Below, piece after piece: positions 37,620 to 45,998 of a stretch of DNA of 64,000 nucleotides. How positions within the stretch are numbered: the first letter of the stretch is position 1; every line of letters starts with the position of its first letter. The notes beneath the pieces are model-generated. The model worked only from the letters and a program-made list of their open reading frames with translations. It was not told the DNA's origin and did not search any database. The stretch comes from G963666945 sp963666945. Lineage in GTDB: Bacteria; Bacteroidota; Bacteroidia; Bacteroidales; Marinifilaceae. Position numbers and translations under genes: made by a program. The stretch is taken from the NCBI GenBank assembly GCA_963666945.2, contig CAXXRT010000045.1, positions 31,522-95,521 of the forward strand, read 5' to 3'.

Positions 37620-37832
37620 CTAAAGTACTTTGAATTTAGGCAAGCATACATAATTTGTATTTATGCCTCTATTTTGTGATAAAAAACGTGAAGATTTCAA
37701 TTTGGCAGATGCCTTTTCTAACATCATTACATCCATATAACTTGGATATACTGGATAATGTCCTTTATTTATTGATCCTAATAATATTGACAGTATAATT
37801 ACAATGGCAATTTTTACTAAATCTGTAAACAT
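37620..37832 (-). CDS. Doubtful small ORF upstream of yfcC
   Basis: About 70 residues from the ATG at 37832: one hydrophobic N-terminal span (LVKIAIVIILSILLGS), then a polar tail. No family is recognised and composition does not separate it from non-coding sequence. It may be the leader region of yfcC or the remnant of a small gene. Confidence 0.25.
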   Translation of the reverse strand: MFTDLVKIAIVIILSILLGSINKGHYPVYPSYMDVMMLEKASAKLKSSRFLSQNRGINTNYVCLPKFKVL

Positions 37833-37920
37833 ATAGTTAATTTTTGTAGTAAAAATAAGTATCATAATATTAAGAATGAATATAAATTCAAATAATTTTT
37901 AAGGAATATTGTGAACAGGA

Positions 37921-37995
37921 GAATTAAGATTAAGCTATTTATTTCTGAATGCAGAATATAAAGCACTTAATATTTTATAGCATTAATCTTAATTC
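37921..37995 (-). terminator. Long-arm hairpin downstream of leuB
   Basis: Perfect 13-bp arms GAATTAAGATTAA/TTAATCTTAATTC with an inner stem (ATTCTG/CAGAAT type), starting 10 bp after the leuB stop codon. There is no clear T-run, so it may stabilise the leu mRNA 3' end rather than terminate. Confidence 0.45.
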
Positions 37996-38004
37996 CCTGA
38001 ATGA

Positions 38005-39123
38005 TTAGAAATTGGCTTGTATTTTCTTCATATTGACAGATGAAATAAAGTCCATTTCATCTCCCTTAATGTAATTAGCAATCCAGTCACCAACCTCAGA
38101 TGTTTTTCTTGGATTTTCTTTATTTATATCCTCTGTGCAGAAACCTTGTTCTAAAGAAGCCTCAACAGCCTTTTTTATATCCTTAGCCTCAGGGTGCAAT
38201 TCAAATGAGTTTTCTAGCATTAAAGCTGAAGAAAGAATTGTTGCAATAGGATTGGCAATATCTTTACCTGCTGCCTGAGGATATGATCCGTGAATAGGTT
38301 CATATAAAGATGTATGTTTTCCTATTGATGCCGATGGCAATAGTCCTAGTGAACCTGTAATAACACTTGCCTCATCAGTCAAAATGTCCCCAAACATATT
38401 TTCTGTCACAATAACATCGAACTGGGAAGGATTTTGAATTAATTGCATGGCTGCATTATCAACAAACATATATTCAGTTTTTACAATAGGATAGTCTTTT
38501 TCCATTGCTTGAGCGGTTTCCCTCCAAAGTCGTGATGTAGCAAGAACGTTTGCTTTATCCACTATCGTGAGTTTACCTTTACTGTTCATGGCATAGATAT
38601 AGGCCAAACGACAAATTCTTTCAATTTCTCCACGAGAATAAACGCAGCTGTCGAATGCAGTGTTACCGTCTTCGCTTCTTCCTCGTGGTTTACCAAAATA
38701 TATTCCCCCGGTCAATTCCCTGATAACAATAAAATTGGTATTTTCAATCAGTTCTTTTTTAAGAGGGGATTTGTTTATCAATGAATTGAAAGTATTTACA
38801 GGCCTGATATTTGCATAAAGACCAAGTGCTTTACGCATTGCCAATAATCCCTGTTCAGGTCGTACTTTAGCAGAAGGATCATTATCGTATTTTGGATCTC
38901 CTATTGCTCCGAAAAGAACTGCATCCGAATTCATACATACTTCCTCTGTTTCACTAGGGAAAGGATTACCGCAATTGTCAATTGCTGCTCCGCCAATATG
39001 GGCATATGTGAAGTTGAATTTGTGATCGTATTTTTCTGAAATTGCATAAAGTACTTTAATTGCCTGTTCAATTATTTCGGGACCTATTCCGTCCCCCGGT
39101 AATATTGCTATGTTTTTTTCCAT
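38005..39123 (-). CDS. leuB: 3-isopropylmalate dehydrogenase
   Basis: A 372-residue NAD-dependent enzyme oxidising and decarboxylating 3-isopropylmalate in leucine synthesis. Start ATG at 39123 (MEKNIAILPGDGIGPEI); an upstream in-frame ATG would add 33 unrelated residues overlapping the structured repeat. Substrate and NAD contacts are visible: LGLYANIRPV, RELTGGIYFGKPRG, TIVDKANVLATSRLWRE, VTENMFGDILTDEASVITGSLGLLPSAS and the adenine-binding loop EPIHGSYPQAAGKDIANPIATI. It is the last gene of leuA-leuC-leuD-leuB, separated from leuD by the repeat element at 39162-39351. Its frame is intact. Confidence 0.96.
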   Translation of the reverse strand: MEKNIAILPGDGIGPEIIEQAIKVLYAISEKYDHKFNFTYAHIGGAAIDNCGNPFPSETEEVCMNSDAVLFGAIGDPKYDNDPSAKVRPEQGLLAMRKALGLYANIRPVNTFNSLINKSPLKKELIENTNFIVIRELTGGIYFGKPRGRSEDGNTAFDSCVYSRGEIERICRLAYIYAMNSKGKLTIVDKANVLATSRLWRETAQAMEKDYPIVKTEYMFVDNAAMQLIQNPSQFDVIVTENMFGDILTDEASVITGSLGLLPSASIGKHTSLYEPIHGSYPQAAGKDIANPIATILSSALMLENSFELHPEAKDIKKAVEASLEQGFCTEDINKENPRKTSEVGDWIANYIKGDEMDFISSVNMKKIQANF

Positions 39124-39161
39124 TCTATCTATATTTTTTAAAATTGTAATATTTTGTGTGC

Positions 39162-39351
39162 TTAGGTTGCAAGCCACAAAGCATCTAAAAATGCCGTAAA
39201 GACCATCTTTAAATTTTGGCAAAATGGGACACGGTCTGTTTGAGGAACGTTAGGCCCAACGAAGGTTGGACTAAAAGGACGAGTTCCGTGTACCTGACAA
39301 AATTTAATGATGTTTAGGCAATTTTTGGCGGCTTGGGGACTTGCAGCTTAA
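39162..39351 (-). repeat. Structured repeat element, copy 1 (leuD 3' end)
   Basis: Nested complementary arms. Outer stem 39162-39173 pairs with 39340-39351. A conserved AAAAATGCCGTAAA pairs with TTTAGGCAATTTTT with bulges. The middle stem is TTAAATTTTG/CAAAATTTAA (39209-39218 with 39298-39307). The core GGGACACGG...GAGGAACGTTAG-hairpin-CTAAAAGGACGAGTTCCGTGTACC (39226-39294) has an apical CCAAC/GTTGG hairpin. The core is almost identical to copy 2 at 54166-54357, whereas the stems differ in sequence but remain paired. It overlaps the leuD stop codon. Strand is given as that of the upstream gene; the true sense is unknown. Confidence 0.7.
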
Positions 39352-40047
39352 TTACTTCTGCTGCCTTCATATTCTTCAATATCCCTTTTCCTGTCAATCA
39401 GATAATCTATATCATCAAAACCTTTCATAAGACATTCCTTTTTGTATTTTGAGATTTCGAAATGCTCAAATTTACCCGTGGAGGCAGATGGTCATTTTTT
39501 GTTCTTCAAGGTTGATTTCCAACTGTGCATTATTATTTTCTACAGATTCTCTAAAGATCTCCATTTAAGAAATTGTCCACTGACTTTAACAGGTAATACT
39601 CCATTATTTAGGACATTATTCCTGAAAATATCGGCGAAGAAACTACTTTACAACTATTCTGAAACCATAATCGGCAATTGCCCACGCGGCATGTTCACGC
39701 GATGACCCGCAACCGAAGTTTTTTCCGGCTACCAGTATCTTTGCAGAATTGTTATCCGGATGCCCTGAGTAACAATAATCATCTTCTGGATGCTCAAATT
39801 TGCTACCAAAGAAATTTCGTCCATTCTCCAGGGTTTCATAATTGTAGTTCTTATGCCTGTTTAGCACAAAGTCTTTTCTGATATTTCCATTAGCATCGTA
39901 TCTCCAATCATAGAATAGTTTTTTTCCAAAGCCATCTCTGCTGGTAGATTTAAGGAATCGTGCAGGAATAATCTGATCTGTGTCTATGTTCTCAATCGGT
40001 ATAGCGACATAGTACGATTTTATAATGTTTATTTTTTCTATTGCCAT
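39348..40047 (-). pseudogene. leuD: 3-isopropylmalate dehydratase small subunit, frame-broken
   Basis: LeuD (about 200 residues once corrected) isomerises isopropylmalate together with LeuC. The first 134 residues read cleanly: DTDQIIPARFLKST, then NFGCGSSREHAAWAI. Then three breaks occur. One A too many after RIVV is repaired to SSFFADIFRNNVLNNGVLPV. One base is missing near LK-MEIFRESVENNNAQLEIN. One G too many after TICLHG is repaired to KFEHFEISKYKKECLMKGFDDIDYL. Corrected protein sequence is fully family-like with no other damage, so the lesions are very recent or are sequence errors. It lies between leuC and leuB. Confidence 0.85.
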
Positions 40048-40208
40048 TGTTAATCGGTTTTTACATATAACTTTTGTTTTTAGAGAATATCATCAAGATA
40101 AACTTAAATTAGTGTCCAAACTCTAATAATAGGGTTTAACAATAGTATTTAAACTTTCTGTAAATAATCCTGAATTGAATTTTCAGAATTTACTACAAAA
40201 GGACTTAA

Positions 40209-41612
40209 TTATAAAATACTCCCGAGGATCACTAATAACTCCTGTAATTGCAGCCGCTGCCGCAGTGTAAGGACTGGCAAGCAATGTTCTTGAGCCTGGT
40301 CCCTGACGTCCTTCAAAATTTCTGTTTGAGGTTGCTACACAGTAATTGCCTTCAGGTACTTTATCGTCATTCATTGCAAGACAGGCAGAGCATCCAGGCT
40401 GTAGTAACTCAAAACCTGCTTCCTCAAGTATCTTTACAAGACCTTCTTCCTGAGCCTGTTTTTCTACTCTCTTTTAGATCCTGGCACTATCCATGCTGTA
40501 ATTATTATCAGCCTTTTTATGTCCCTTGATAATTTCTGCAAAAGCTCTAATGTCCTTCAATTCTTCCATTGGTACAGCTTCCTACAAATACATAGTCAAC
40601 CTTTTTTCCAATAAGTTGCTCACACAGGAGCAAAGTCCATATACTTTAATGATTTCATGAAACTTGGAGTAGGGGAGTACATCGTATCGCTTAATGGAAC
40701 ATTCTCACTTATTACGCATCCCATTCCTGGGTTTGTGCCGTAGGTTATCATTGGCTCAATGTCTTCAGCCTTGAAATTGTATTCAAGATCAAATATTGCG
40801 CCCTCGTCGGTTTTAAGTTTTTGCCATATTTCCACATGCTTATCCCATTCAGTTCCAGCAGGGGCAAAGTCACGTCCATTTACATATTCAAATGTTGTTT
40901 CATCCGGTGCGATCATACCTCCACGGGCTCCCATTTCTATACTCATATTGCATACCGTCATTCTTCCTTCCATACTCAAAGATTCTATTGCCGATCCTGC
41001 AAATTCGCAGAAATGGCCGGTTCCTCCATCTGTTCCTGTTTTTGAGATAATATACAAGATAACATCTTTAGCTGTCACGCCTTTGCCTAATTTACCGTCA
41101 ACAGTAATTATCATCTTCTTGGGTTTAGGTTGCATGATACATTGAGAGGCAAAAACCATTTCCACCTCGCTTGTTCCTATTCCGAAAGCTATACTTCCAA
41201 ATGCCCCATGGGTAGAAGTATGTGAATCGCCGCAAACCATTGTCATTCCAGGCTGAGTGTATCCCAATTCTGGTCCTACTATATGTACAATACCGTTATT
41301 TTCTGTATTAAGATTATAAAGAGTAATCCCATGTTTATCACAATTCTTCACTAACGTTGCAACTTGATTTGCCGATTCAGCATCCTGTATAGGAAGATGC
41401 TGATTCACTGTTGGTACATTATGATCGGGTGTGGCTGTTATCTGTTCTGGTCGAAAGACCTTAATACCTCTTTTTTCTATTCCCTCGAATGCCTGAGGAC
41501 TGGTGACTTCGTGAATATAATGACGGTCTATATACAAAACATCAGGTCCTCCCTCTATGGATTTTACTACATGAGAGTCCCAGACTTTATCAAATAATGT
41601 TTTCTTTTCCAT
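40209..41612 (-). pseudogene. leuC: 3-isopropylmalate dehydratase large subunit, frame-broken
   Basis: The N-terminal 330 residues are intact: KTLFDKVWDSHVV, DRHYIHEVTSPQAFEG, TPDHNVPT, MTMVCGDSHTSTHGAFG (first cluster Cys). Then, within 250 bp, five changes break the frame: an extra T in CCTGTGTGAG (40607-40625 region), an extra G before ACATTAGAGC, an extra A in AATAATTAC, an extra AG in AGAGAGTAG, and an extra T before the expected stop at 40209-40211. Corrected, it reads APGEQLIG..., GSCTNGRIEDIRAF and QPGCSACLAMNDDKVPEG, with the remaining cluster cysteines. Uncorrected reading ends elsewhere. All changes are net insertions and no missense damage is evident. Confidence 0.88.
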
Positions 41613-41759
41613 TTTCGACTAGTTTTAAATAGATGAAATAGATCTTAGCTCATCTTTGTGCTATTATTCTATTTGTTTATTTCAAATGAATTTGTTTTAG
41701 GTGATTATATCGTTTTATGGTTGAAGTAAATCTTTATTGTCTTACTCATGTCGAATGCT

Positions 41760-43250
41760 TTATATAAACTTAGAAATAGCATCAACCAATGCTTCAACGG
41801 AAGCTGTAACTATGTCATTGTTAGCTCCAAAGCCATAGAAAATCTTTTCTTTATGCTTTAGCTGAACATGAACCTTTCCTGTATCGGCACTTCCTTTGGT
41901 AATTGCCTGAATCAGGAATTCTTCCAATTCTATGCTGTTGTGAATTATATTCGATACTGCATTGAAAGCTGCATCAAATGGTCCGTTCCCCTCTGCAGTT
42001 GCTTTTTGAATTTCACCGTTAATATTAAGATGTACAGTAGCCATGGGTGTAGTTGACTTTCCACAGACAACCTGCAACAATTCCAACTGAACGGAATTGT
42101 TATTAGTATGACCAATCAATTCCCTCAAATCATCTTCACAGATATTCTTTTTATTGTCGGCCATAATCAAGAACTCCTGATACAATTTGTCCAATTCTTC
42201 ACCTTCTACCTCATAACCAATAGTACTGAAATGATGCTTTAAGGCAGCCCTTCCGCTTCGTGCCGTAAGTATTATGTCAGAAGTATTTATACCAACATCT
42301 TTAGGGTCAATAATCTCATAGTTTTCCCTGTTTTTCAATACTCCATCCTGATGAATTCCCGATGAATGGGCGAAAGCATTTCTGCCGACTATTGCCTTAT
42401 TTGCCTGAACCGGCATATTCATTAATGTGGAAACAGTCCTGCTTATATCGTAGATATTCTTGGTTCTTATATTTGTATGATTTGCAATATCCGATCGTGT
42501 TTTTATAATCATTGCAACCTCTTCCAACGATGTATTTCCAGCTCTCTCGCCTATACCGTTTATTGTTACCTCTACCTGACGGGCTCCGTTCAATACTCCC
42601 GCAATTGAATTGGCGGTTGCCATTCCAAGGTCATTGTGACAATGAGTAGATAAAATGGCTTTATCAATATTGGGAACATTATCTACAAGATATTTGATCT
42701 TTGCCCCGTATTCTTCAGGTAAGCAGTATCCTGTTGTATCGGGTATATTCAAGACGGTGGCACCTGCATTTATTACTGCTTCTATTACTTTGGCAAGATA
42801 TTCATTAGGTGTTCTTCCTGCATCTTCTGCATAAAATTCTACATCATCAACGTATTTTCTTGCGTATTTTACAGCCATTACGGCCCTTTCTATTACTTCC
42901 TCAGGATTGGAGTTTAATTTGGAATAGATATGATATGCTGAAGTTCCTATTCCTGTATGTATTCTACCTCTTTTAGCATATTTTAGAGCCTCGGCAGCCA
43001 CCTCAATATCCTTTTTAACCGCACGTGTAAGTGCACAAATAGTGGGTTCTTTTACTGCCTTTGAGATTTCAATTACCGAATTAAAATCACCAGGACTCGA
43101 AACAGGAAATCCTGCCTCTATCACATCTACTCCCAATGCTTCTAATTTTCTTGCCACCTCAATCTTTTCGATTGTATTTAACTGGCATCCAGGGACCTGT
43201 TCACCATCTCTTAAGGTGGTGTCGAAAATAAATACTCTGTTTTTTTCCAT
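41760..43250 (-). CDS. leuA: 2-isopropylmalate synthase
   Basis: About 496 residues. It condenses acetyl-CoA with 2-oxoisovalerate as the first committed step of leucine synthesis. The TIM-barrel catalytic part carries VFIFDTTLRDGEQVPGCQL, STHCHNDLGMATANS (metal His pair) and ERAGNTSLEEV. The subdomain FAHSSGIHQDGVLKN follows, and the C-terminal allosteric domain (QLELLQVVCGKSTTPMATVHLN..., GNGPFDAAFNAV) should bind leucine. ATGs at 43250 and 43259 both fit; 43250 is preferred. Two leader-peptide attenuators lie upstream, so it is controlled by leucine supply as well as feedback. Confidence 0.96.
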   Translation of the reverse strand: MEKNRVFIFDTTLRDGEQVPGCQLNTIEKIEVARKLEALGVDVIEAGFPVSSPGDFNSVIEISKAVKEPTICALTRAVKKDIEVAAEALKYAKRGRIHTGIGTSAYHIYSKLNSNPEEVIERAVMAVKYARKYVDDVEFYAEDAGRTPNEYLAKVIEAVINAGATVLNIPDTTGYCLPEEYGAKIKYLVDNVPNIDKAILSTHCHNDLGMATANSIAGVLNGARQVEVTINGIGERAGNTSLEEVAMIIKTRSDIANHTNIRTKNIYDISRTVSTLMNMPVQANKAIVGRNAFAHSSGIHQDGVLKNRENYEIIDPKDVGINTSDIILTARSGRAALKHHFSTIGYEVEGEELDKLYQEFLIMADNKKNICEDDLRELIGHTNNNSVQLELLQVVCGKSTTPMATVHLNINGEIQKATAEGNGPFDAAFNAVSNIIHNSIELEEFLIQAITKGSADTGKVHVQLKHKEKIFYGFGANNDIVTASVEALVDAISKFI

Positions 43251-43265
43251 TATTATCATGGTTTA

Positions 43266-43302
43266 ATAAAAAAAAAGCCCTTCCTGTTTAAGGGAAGGGC
43301 TA
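43266..43302 (-). terminator. leuA attenuator terminator, proximal
   Basis: Perfect 9-bp stem AGCCCTTCC/GGAAGGGCT with a T-run on the minus strand, immediately before leuA. Its CTTCCC arm is complementary to GGGAAG inside the end of the preceding leader ORF. Confidence 0.85.
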
Positions 43303-43327
43303 TGGATATTCATATTATATGTTATAA

Positions 43328-43426
43328 TTATTCTTTGAATATACTATATAGTCTTCCCGGCTTCTTTATAAGGAGAAGAAGGAGGTTGAGAAGATTAATA
43401 AGTAGTATGCTTATTCTATTTGTCAT
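43328..43426 (-). CDS. leuA leader peptide, proximal (32 aa)
   Basis: ATG ACA AAT start and TAA stop. The centre reads ISILLINLLNLLLLLI, with ten Leu and five Ile in the first 20 residues, followed by KKPGRLYSIFKE. Such a run of leucine codons just before a terminator is the signature of ribosome-mediated attenuation. The PGR codons (CCG GGA AGA) contain GGGAAG, which pairs with the terminator's CTTCCC. A ribosome stalled at Leu would leave that segment free and block the terminator. Confidence 0.75.
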   Translation of the reverse strand: MTNRISILLINLLNLLLLLIKKPGRLYSIFKE

Positions 43427-43466
43427 TATCTCTATTTTGTATTTAAGTTCTATTTCTTTTTAGGGT

Positions 43467-43499
43467 ATAAAAAAGCCCTTCACGGTATCCGGAAGGGCT
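43467..43499 (-). terminator. leuA attenuator terminator, distal
   Basis: Stem AGCCCTTC/GAAGGGCT plus inner CGG/CCG, with a T-rich tail on the minus strand. It follows the distal leader peptide. No separate promoter is visible between it and the proximal leader, so the two attenuators act in series. Confidence 0.85.
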
Positions 43500-43532
43500 G
43501 AATATAATTGTGCTATTTTACTATAGTCGGCA

Positions 43533-43616
43533 TCAATACATACATATCCCTTCCTGTTGGATAACAAGGAGTAGTCCGAGTAAGAGGTTCAGTGATATGT
43601 TTGTTGATTTTGTCAT
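43533..43616 (-). CDS. leuA leader peptide, distal (27 aa)
   Basis: ATG ACA AAA start, TGA stop. Its core LNLLLGLLLVI is almost all branched-chain residues, and QQEGICMY follows. The codons CAG GAA GGG supply GGAAGGG, complementary to CCCTTCC in the 5' arm of the following terminator. It lies about 20 nt after the predicted transcription start of a consensus promoter. Confidence 0.8.
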   Translation of the reverse strand: MTKSTNISLNLLLGLLLVIQQEGICMY

Positions 43617-43637
43617 CTTTTGTTTTATTTTGAACAA

Positions 43638-43668
43638 CAAATATAAGGGATTTATTTTTACTTCCAAA
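43638..43668 (-). promoter_or_regulatory. Promoter of the leuA operon
   Basis: Minus strand TTTG (43665-43668), 19-bp spacer, TATATTTG (43638-43645). It matches the phylum consensus exactly and is followed by the two leader ORFs. Confidence 0.8.
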
Positions 43669-43740
43669 TCTTATTTATATTTTCATAGATACAAATCACC
43701 ATAAATAACTACTTTTATATGTTTAAATAAAGTTGAAGTT

Positions 43741-44154
43741 ATGATTGATAATAGAGCCTTTGATAAAGAATTTATGTTTAGGACTTCTCTCAGTCAGGGT
43801 GCAGGAGGACAGAACGTAAATAAGGTAAACACAAGAGTTGAATTAAGATTCTCTATTCCCAATTCATCTTTGCTGTCGCAAGAGGAAAAATATCTTATGA
43901 TGACAAATCTGAAGCACCATATTGTTGGTGATGGAGTCATCCAGATTTTTTCCCAGGAGGAAAGAAGTCAGCTAAGGAATAAGCAACTCTGTATAAAAAA
44001 ATTCTATGATCTACTGAAGAAGGCATTTGTAAAGCCTGATAAACCAAGACCAAAGACAAAACCATCTTTATCTGCACAAAGAAAAAGATTAAAAGCCAAA
44101 AAGCTTCGATCCGAAAAGAAATCGAACCGAAGCTTTAGGTTACCTGAGGAATAA
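43741..44154 (+). CDS. arfB: Alternative ribosome-rescue factor ArfB
   Basis: A 137-residue peptidyl-tRNA hydrolase of the YaeJ/ICT1 type that frees ribosomes stalled on non-stop mRNA. The catalytic GGQ is residues 22-24 (SQGAGGQNVNKVNTRVELRF). A flexible basic tail (KPRPKTKPSLSAQRKRLKAKKLRSEKKSNR), which threads into the empty mRNA channel, is present, as expected for ArfB and unlike RF1/RF2. Length is standard. It is divergent from the leuA leader. Confidence 0.94.
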   Translation: MIDNRAFDKEFMFRTSLSQGAGGQNVNKVNTRVELRFSIPNSSLLSQEEKYLMMTNLKHHIVGDGVIQIFSQEERSQLRNKQLCIKKFYDLLKKAFVKPDKPRPKTKPSLSAQRKRLKAKKLRSEKKSNRSFRLPEE

Positions 44155-44286
44155 ATTTATTAAACTTTCCTTCACAAATTTTATTTTTAGACGATTTACT
44201 TTTTTTTAGCCTTAGCAATTTTCTTTACTATATTTATAATTGTGCTATTTTACAGATTCCTGTCAAATGGTATTTTTATTCTGTAA

Positions 44287-45666
44287 TTATAAGGATTTCT
44301 TTAGTTTTAAATCTTTTTCTATAGCTTCGATCATCATACCTGCAATATTCTTATTCGATGCACCTTCTATTCCTTCAAGACCTGGTGATGAATTGACTTC
44401 AAGTAACATAGATCCGTTTTTTCCTCTAATGATATCAACCCCGGCTACTTTCAAATTCATTGTTTTTGCAGCCAAAATCGCAATCTTCCTTTCTTCAGGT
44501 GTTATTTTCACTAATTTGGCAGTCCCACCCATGTGAATATTTGCTCTGAATTCCCCTGGTGCTGCAGTACGCATTATACTTTCAACCACTTTGCCGTTTA
44601 TTACAAAACAGCGGATATCCTTTCCATCTGCTTCTTTTATAAATTCCTGAACCAAAATGTTTGCACGCAGACTCTTAAAGGCATTGATAAGACTTTCTGC
44701 TGCTTTTTTTGTTTCAGCCAAAACAACACCTTTGCCCTGGGTTCCTTCTAATAACTTTACAATTAGGGGAGCTCCGCCGACCATTTTTATTAAATCGCCG
44801 GTGTCCAATGGAGAATTTGCGAATCCTGTAGTGGGTATTGGAAGTCCATTATTAATAAGTAATTGTAATGAATATAACTTATCTCTTGATTGAGTAATTG
44901 ATGAGGCAGAATTTTGAGTATAAACCCCTATAGCTTCAAAATGGCGTGTTAATGCACAACCATAAAATGTTATACTAGGTTTTATTCTAGGTATTATTGC
45001 GTCAAAATCATTAAGAATTCGCCCTCCACGATAATGCATTTCGGGATTTTTACCATCCAATTTTATATAGCAATCTTTAATATTTATAAACTCCATATTA
45101 TGGCCTCGCTCTTCTCCTGCCTCAATTATTCTGCGATTACTGTATAAATCAGGGTTGCTTGCTAATAATCCTATTTTTAGTCCCGATGGTTTAATAATGT
45201 GAACTTTATAAAATTCTTCTAAAATATTTGGATTAAGTTCTCCAAGTTGAAAAGAAGCCTCTGGGTCAACTAATATTTTACCGGCCATAGCCTGTCTGCC
45301 TAACAACATTCTATAACCCATAGAATCCCTGTTAGTTAGTGTGATTTCAATTTCCCATGATGAGTCACCAATAGATAATAATGTCCTTATCACGTAACGG
45401 ACTTCTTCTAATCCACTTGAGCTTTTTACCTTCCTTTTATCAACAATGGGCGATTCGCAAAAAACAGTTGTCTTTCCGTCATTTTGTAAGGGATGTACTT
45501 CATACCTAACCCAGGGATTACCTTCTTTTTTGAATGGCATAATATTTACTGCATGCAATGCAGATGTTTTTGCACCAGAATCTACACGAACATTAATTGC
45601 TGGAATATTCAATTGGGGCAGAGCACACCACTCTTCACTGCCAACCACAATTTTATCTATACTCAT
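44287..45666 (-). CDS. Fusion of retropepsin-like zinc-protease domain and RimK-type ATP-grasp ligase
   Basis: A 459-residue protein with two units. Residues 1-145 form the retropepsin-like, so-called ATP-dependent zinc protease fold, with its active-site triplet in RVDSGAKTSALHA (D29) and MLLGRQAMAGKILVD. Residues 160-459 are a RimK-type ATP-grasp ligase with LPIPTTGFANSP, APLIVKLLEGTQGKGVVLAE, ILVQEFIKEADGKDIRCFVI and the Mg-binding end MLLEVNSSPGLEGIE. RimK adds glutamates to a C-terminal acceptor (S6 in E. coli), and the partner protein in some bacteria trims such tails. A fusion of writer and possible eraser is noteworthy. It is transcribed alone. Confidence 0.88.
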   Translation of the reverse strand: MSIDKIVVGSEEWCALPQLNIPAINVRVDSGAKTSALHAVNIMPFKKEGNPWVRYEVHPLQNDGKTTVFCESPIVDKRKVKSSSGLEEVRYVIRTLLSIGDSSWEIEITLTNRDSMGYRMLLGRQAMAGKILVDPEASFQLGELNPNILEEFYKVHIIKPSGLKIGLLASNPDLYSNRRIIEAGEERGHNMEFINIKDCYIKLDGKNPEMHYRGGRILNDFDAIIPRIKPSITFYGCALTRHFEAIGVYTQNSASSITQSRDKLYSLQLLINNGLPIPTTGFANSPLDTGDLIKMVGGAPLIVKLLEGTQGKGVVLAETKKAAESLINAFKSLRANILVQEFIKEADGKDIRCFVINGKVVESIMRTAAPGEFRANIHMGGTAKLVKITPEERKIAILAAKTMNLKVAGVDIIRGKNGSMLLEVNSSPGLEGIEGASNKNIAGMMIEAIEKDLKLKKSL

Positions 45667-45998
45667 TTAAAAAATATTTAATATTCAATTTTATAATAAA
45701 CATAAAGGAACAAAAACAGCTAATTGTAATTACAAACTATCTGAAATAGTATTTGCACATAGCATTCCCCAAGTAACTACCGAAGCAGTCACAATAATAC
45801 AGAAATATATTTAAAAGTATTTCACATTTTTTATTGGGATAACAAAGTTAGTTAATTTAAGTCAAAATAATGTAGAACATGGAAGGATTTTGAATTAACT
45901 ACATTATCTGAAATTAAGTATTTTTTGAGGGTTTAAACAAATCATTTATATTAACCGTAAAACATTGTTCAGAGTGTAATTTAGAAATGTAAGGTTCT
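45667..45998. other. Divergent intergenic region between rimK fusion and acyltransferase
   Basis: 332 bp, strongly AT-rich. Apart from a TATTTG-like sequence near 45757 that could serve as a -7 box on the plus strand, I see no repeat, hairpin, RNA or ORF. Confidence 0.4.

Noticed and set aside
37106..37651. A separate membrane protein upstream of the YfcC fragment
   Set aside because: It is the N-terminal part of the same YfcC transporter, cut off by one extra C.
39226..39296. GTTAGGCCCAAC in the structured repeat resembles an integron attC end
   Set aside because: The paired R sites are not at the element ends, no integrase is nearby, and copy 2 does not keep the motif.
40183..40374. Separate small gene after leuC
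   Set aside because: Its product (RQGPGSRTLLASPYTAAAAAITG...) is the C-terminal part of LeuC in another frame.
43251..43668. T-box or SAM-type riboswitch before leuA
   Set aside because: No T-box sequence or riboswitch core is seen; the leader ORFs rich in Leu codons explain the terminators.
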